Source of the DNA: Methanomicrobiales archaeon
GTDB taxonomy: Archaea; Halobacteriota; Methanomicrobia; Methanomicrobiales; JACTUA01
Length of the DNA stretch: 8,209 bases
Direction: 5' to 3'
NCBI GenBank assembly: GCA_028678905.1
Contig: JAJRCO010000265.1
Span: 1-8,209, forward strand
The notes under the pieces were generated by a model. It was not told the DNA's origin. It searched no databases and saw only the letters and a list, made by a program, of their open reading frames with translations. Made by a program: the position numbers and the translations under genes. Below are positions 5,735 through 8,209 of the stretch, in pieces (the stretch's first letter is position 1; each line of letters begins with the position of its first letter).

Positions 5735-6460
5735 TCACGAACAGAGATATGTCACCGTAACCGAGGCGGTGACGGTCACATCTCCCGGTACCACCGGTGT
5801 CGGTGCACTGCCAGCCCCGTCCATTATCCGATAGTCGGAAACCGCCACGGGATAGTATCCACCTGATACGATGATCTCTTTTATCCCGGTGATGGTAAGT
5901 CCCCCGGCAGACGCGACAGCATCTGCATCACTTCGTGATCGGACCATCGCATCCCGGAGAGCCTCTGAACGCAGGGCCTTCTGCTGGGTCTCACTGAGGG
6001 TGAAGGAGATGTAGTTCACCTGGTTCACCCCGTTGGCTACCCCGAGATCAAGAATCTCTCCGGCGCTGGAGGTATCGGTCAGGGTGACTTGAAGGGTATT
6101 GGTGACCCGGTACAGTCTGATTTTCTGGCCAAGGATCGACCCGGTGCTGTCATATACCGGATAGATGTTGTACCCGGTTGTTTTGATCTGGTCTGCAGGG
6201 ATTCCGGCACGTTCTAGCGCTGCGAAGGTAGATGCCATCAGATCGGCATTTCTCCGCTGGGCTACCTGTGCATTGGCGTCTTCTGTCTGCACGGCAAGAG
6301 ATATCTCCACCTGATCCGGTCGGGCGAGCACTTCACCTGTCGTGGAGGTGTGGATCAGTTTTTCACTGGAGGTTGTATTATCCTGTGCCATCGCACTACC
6401 AAGTACCGCGCTGAGCACGAGGATCACCGCGAGGGAACAAAGGACTATCTTCTGCATCAT
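5735..6460 (-). CDS. Secreted SIMPL-domain (DUF541) protein
   Basis: The 241-residue product starts with a typical signal peptide: Lys4, a hydrophobic core at about 5-21, and an AMA-Q cleavage site after residue 25, so it is probably exported to the cell surface. The mature part matches the SIMPL/DUF541 family: TSTTGEVLARPDQVEISLAV near its start, RNADLMASTFAALERAGI, then IKTTGYNIYPVY, a central YRVTNTLQVTL strand, the long helix around QQKALRSEALRDAMVRSRSD, and GYYPVA with a final VTASVTVTY strand. The family is widespread in bacteria and archaea; its biochemical role is unclear. The only cysteine in the predicted mature chain is Cys240, next to the last residue. Two ATG codons stand in tandem (6460 and 6457); either could start. 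It is divergent from the ABC exporter operon, with 152 bp between. Stop is TGA. Confidence 0.87.
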   Translation of the reverse strand: MMQKIVLCSLAVILVLSAVLGSAMAQDNTTSSEKLIHTSTTGEVLARPDQVEISLAVQTEDANAQVAQRRNADLMASTFAALERAGIPADQIKTTGYNIYPVYDSTGSILGQKIRLYRVTNTLQVTLTDTSSAGEILDLGVANGVNQVNYISFTLSETQQKALRSEALRDAMVRSRSDADAVASAGGLTITGIKEIIVSGGYYPVAVSDYRIMDGAGSAPTPVVPGDVTVTASVTVTYLCS

Positions 6461-6483
6461 CTTCGAAGGATTAGCACCGGTAT

Positions 6484-6500
6484 CCTATATATCTACCTTT
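6484..6500 (-). promoter_or_regulatory. TATA box of the SIMPL-domain gene
   Basis: On the minus strand GATATATAG (6485-6493) is a good archaeal TATA box, with purine-rich AAAGGT just upstream as a possible BRE. The usual spacing puts the transcript start at about 6460-6463, so the mRNA would be leaderless or nearly so, in keeping with the absence of a ribosome binding site. Confidence 0.55.
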
Positions 6501-6505
6501 AATTC

Positions 6506-6517
6506 CGAAAAATTTCG
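6506..6517. repeat. Inverted repeat in the divergent promoter region
   Basis: CGAAA (6506-6510) and TTTCG (6513-6517) form an inverted repeat with a 2-nt spacer just upstream of the minus-strand TATA box and between the two divergent genes. It could be a regulator site; the arms are short and chance is possible. Confidence 0.25.
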
Positions 6518-6557
6518 CAGTTATCGAGTCCTCTGGTCTGTGATCAGAAGTGGCAAC

Positions 6558-6568
6558 AGATTATATCT
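6558..6568 (+). promoter_or_regulatory. Candidate TATA box of the ABC exporter operon
   Basis: ATTATATC (6560-6567) is TATA-like and would start the transcript near 6587-6592, giving a leader of roughly 20-25 nt that includes the ribosome binding site at 6600-6604. Based on motif and spacing only. Confidence 0.45.
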
Positions 6569-6599
6569 CGAAAAGAGGATGTATCGTATGGTAATGCCC

Positions 6600-6604
6600 G
6601 GGAG
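6600..6604 (+). promoter_or_regulatory. Ribosome binding site supporting the GTG start of the ABC ATPase
   Basis: GGGAG, 8 nt before the GTG at 6613, is a good match to the archaeal Shine-Dalgarno sequence and supports this non-ATG start. Confidence 0.5.
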
Positions 6605-6612
6605 AGCCAGTA

Positions 6613-7599
6613 GTGACTGATACTATCATCGAAGTGCGGGATCTCTCCCACTGGTATGGGGATCTCAAAGCGGTGGATTCCGTGGGTTTTTCCGTAGAGA
6701 AAGGAGAGATATTTTCCTTCCTGGGACCAAACGGTGCCGGAAAGAGCACAGTGATCAATATCCTGATCACGCTTCTCCCCATCCAGTCGGGGGAGGCAAA
6801 GATCGCGGGATACGATGTCACCCGTGAACCGGAGAAAGTACGGTCTTCGATCGGTATCGTATTCCAGGAAACCACACTAGACCGGGACATGACCGTCTCC
6901 GAGATTCTTGAGTTCCATGGCCGGTTGTATTCCATGCCGGTTGAAGTACGGAGATCGCGGATCGACGATCTGCTAGCATTGGTCGAACTGGAGGCGAAGC
7001 GGGATACTCTGACCAAGCACCTCTCCGGGGGGATGAAGAGGAGGCTGGAGATGGCCCGCGGCCTGATGACCCGCCCCCTGGTCCTTTTTCTCGATGAACC
7101 GACGCTGGGTCTGGATCCCCAGACCCGCATGAAAACCTGGGAGTATATCAGGAATGTGAATAAGGAAGGAACGACCATCTTCCTGACTACTCACTATATG
7201 GATGAAGCGGATCGCCTGAGTGATCGTATCAGTATCATCGACCATGGGAGGATCGTCACCACCGGTTCCCCCCTCGAATTGAAAAATCTCTTGGGGGAAG
7301 ACATCATTTTCATGGAGACCGATGACGATACACGGGCAGGAGCCGTTATCAAAGGTGAAAAGGGCATCCGTTCGGTGCAGAAAAAGGAGAAAGGAGTGCT
7401 TGCACTGGTCCAGGGTGACGGAACAAAAATCCTTCCCATTATCATGGAACGGGTGTTGCAGGCAGGGATCGGGATACAGACGGTGAATCTCAAAAAACCC
7501 TCCATGGATGACGTGTTTGTGCATTTCACCGGCCGGGAGATCCGGGATGGGGGTTCTGGCGGACCATCACCCCGATCCGCAGACCGCAAGAGGGAATAA
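6613..7599 (+). CDS. ABC exporter ATP-binding protein, DrrA/CcmA type
   Basis: The 328-residue cytosolic ATPase powers an ABC-2 type exporter. All nucleotide-binding motifs are intact: Walker A GPNGAGKST at 38-46, Q-loop Gln85, signature LSGGMKRRLEMARG at 137-150, Walker B VLFLDEP at 157-163, and the H-loop His194 in TTHYMDEAD. The C-terminal extension, about residues 215-310, is the DUF4162-like tail seen in daunorubicin-resistance (DrrA) type ATPases. The substrate cannot be told from sequence; relatives export drugs, lipids or polysaccharides. The TAA stop overlaps the ATG of the permease gene by one base (TAATG), so the two are an operon with coupled translation and form one transporter. 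The GTG start is supported by a ribosome binding site. Confidence 0.92.
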   Translation: MTDTIIEVRDLSHWYGDLKAVDSVGFSVEKGEIFSFLGPNGAGKSTVINILITLLPIQSGEAKIAGYDVTREPEKVRSSIGIVFQETTLDRDMTVSEILEFHGRLYSMPVEVRRSRIDDLLALVELEAKRDTLTKHLSGGMKRRLEMARGLMTRPLVLFLDEPTLGLDPQTRMKTWEYIRNVNKEGTTIFLTTHYMDEADRLSDRISIIDHGRIVTTGSPLELKNLLGEDIIFMETDDDTRAGAVIKGEKGIRSVQKKEKGVLALVQGDGTKILPIIMERVLQAGIGIQTVNLKKPSMDDVFVHFTGREIRDGGSGGPSPRSADRKRE

Positions 7600-8114
7600 T
7601 GGCCATGGAGCTAGGTTTCCTTACCATATACTGGAGAGACATGGTCCGGTATGTACGGTACAAGTCGTTGCTCTTCTCCTCCCTCCTGCAACCAGCCCTG
7701 TGGCTGGCTTTCTTTGGCATCGCCATGTCCAGCAATTTTGACCGGTTCACCAGCGGAATACCGGTCCCACCGGGTGGATACAGTATTGGGTATCTCACCT
7801 TCATGGGGGCAGGCATGATCGCGATGACCACTTTGTTTACCAGCCTCTATGGGGGGATCATCTTCCTGTTCGACAAGAACTGGGGCCTCATGCGGGAGAT
7901 CCTCGCCAGTCCCCTTCCCCGCACCCACATCATCGTCGGGGTTGGTCTTTCCGGGATGACCAAATCGTTTATTCAGGTGGTTATTATCACCCTCTTCGGA
8001 CTGCTGCTTGGTGTGCGTTTCTTCGCAGGGTACTCGCCTCTCCAGGTTGCGATTGCCGTGGTGGGGATATTCGCTTTTGTGGGAATATTCTCCCTGGGAT
8101 TTCTGTTCTTTTAG
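7599..8114 (+). CDS. ABC-2 type exporter permease, cut short by an in-frame TAG
   Basis: This is the membrane partner of the preceding ATPase. The visible 171 residues contain about four membrane segments (near 24-44, 62-90, 112-138, 147-171) and the family block KNWGLMREILASPLPRTHIIVG at 93-114, typical of DrrB/NodJ-like ABC-2 permeases. Members of this family are usually about 250-280 residues with six segments, so this is truncated. The TAG at 8112-8114 interrupts segment four or the loop after it, and the same frame continues with clear homologous sequence. The start ATG overlaps the upstream stop; a second ATG at 7605 is also possible, and GAGGG at 7590-7594 can serve both. As written, the product would probably not form a working channel unless the TAG is read through or is an error. 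Confidence 0.8.
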   Translation: MAMELGFLTIYWRDMVRYVRYKSLLFSSLLQPALWLAFFGIAMSSNFDRFTSGIPVPPGGYSIGYLTFMGAGMIAMTTLFTSLYGGIIFLFDKNWGLMREILASPLPRTHIIVGVGLSGMTKSFIQVVIITLFGLLLGVRFFAGYSPLQVAIAVVGIFAFVGIFSLGFLFF

Positions 8115-8209
8115 TCAGCTATCGCAATCAGCATGGAATCTCCCGAAGGCCTGCAGGGAGTGATCACCCTACTCTCCATGCCCCTGTTCTTCGTCAGCAA
8201 TGCCCTCTA
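8112..8209 (+). pseudogene. Remainder of the ABC-2 permease after the in-frame TAG, runs off the window
   Basis: After TAG the frame reads SAIAISMESPEGLQGVITLL and then SMPLFFVSNAL, to the right edge. This is the conserved C-terminal part of ABC-2 permeases (S-x-E-G-x-Q ... MPLFF-S-x-AL), so the coding sequence was continuous before the stop. There is no frameshift: one codon alone separates the two parts. No good restart site is seen; an ATG at 8133 follows no ribosome binding site. The gene is either broken by a nonsense mutation, affected by a base-call error, or translated through the amber codon. Confidence 0.65.

Noticed and set aside
4783..5760. A long plus-strand open frame of 325 codons over nusA, hisE and the gap
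   Set aside because: Most of it is antisense to two clearly recognised genes, its translation shows no domain or family pattern, and no ribosome binding site precedes it. The open stretch in the gap has no coding character I can recognise.
5636..5760. Possible small plus-strand gene of 41 codons (MSERMVSIPETLEV...)
   Set aside because: No ribosome binding site, no recognisable product, and its end runs antisense into the SIMPL gene and through that gene's T-rich terminator.
6561..7178. 205-codon minus-strand frame over the ABC ATPase
   Set aside because: Antisense to intact Walker A and signature motifs; Ser/Arg-rich translation is typical of a shadow frame.
1..8209. CRISPR array, insertion sequence, integrase or defence system
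   Set aside because: No regularly spaced direct repeats, transposase or integrase frame, or known defence genes were seen; all the genes belong to ordinary chromosomal families.

Overview
The window looks archaeal, most likely from a methanogen of the Methanomicrobiales type (Methanoregula/Methanolinea-like). This is inference from gene content: a DUF357 protein, an archaeal two-KH NusA, a cytosolic multi-PAS histidine kinase of the kind abundant in methanogens, a SIMPL-domain protein and a DrrA/DrrB-type ABC exporter. TATA-like boxes close to start codons and GTG starts also fit. Coding DNA is of moderate-to-high GC, while some intergenic stretches are very AT-rich.

Layout. Positions 2-442 (+) hold the 3' part of a DUF357 protein that runs off the left edge and carries two copies of the DUF357 signature. 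Positions 534-1559 (+) encode a UPF0104/AglD-like flippase-family membrane protein, followed 44 bp later by a bifunctional-nuclease-domain (BFN/DUF151) protein (1604-2050, +). A promoter region with a 15% GC core separates these from a 795-aa soluble PAS-PAS-PAS-GAF histidine kinase (2263-4650, +). Convergent to the kinase, on the minus strand, lie nusA (4963-5412) and hisE (4677-4970). They overlap by 8 nt, so they look translationally coupled. A gap of about 320 bp upstream of nusA holds candidate promoters, two hairpins and the terminator of the next gene. That gene, a secreted SIMPL-domain protein (5735-6460, -), is transcribed divergently from an ABC exporter operon: the ATPase (6613-7599, +) overlaps its ABC-2 permease (from 7599, +) by one base.

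The most striking observation is that the permease reading frame is cut by a single in-frame TAG at 8112-8114. The same frame then continues with clear ABC-2 permease sequence to the window edge, with no indel. This is a nonsense mutation, a sequencing error, or (less likely) a translated amber codon.

Functionally the window is a mixture of housekeeping genes (hisE for histidine biosynthesis, nusA for transcription), signalling (the kinase) and envelope genes (flippase-like protein, SIMPL protein, ABC exporter). I see no mobile element, CRISPR array, tRNA or rRNA, and no convincing new multi-gene system.
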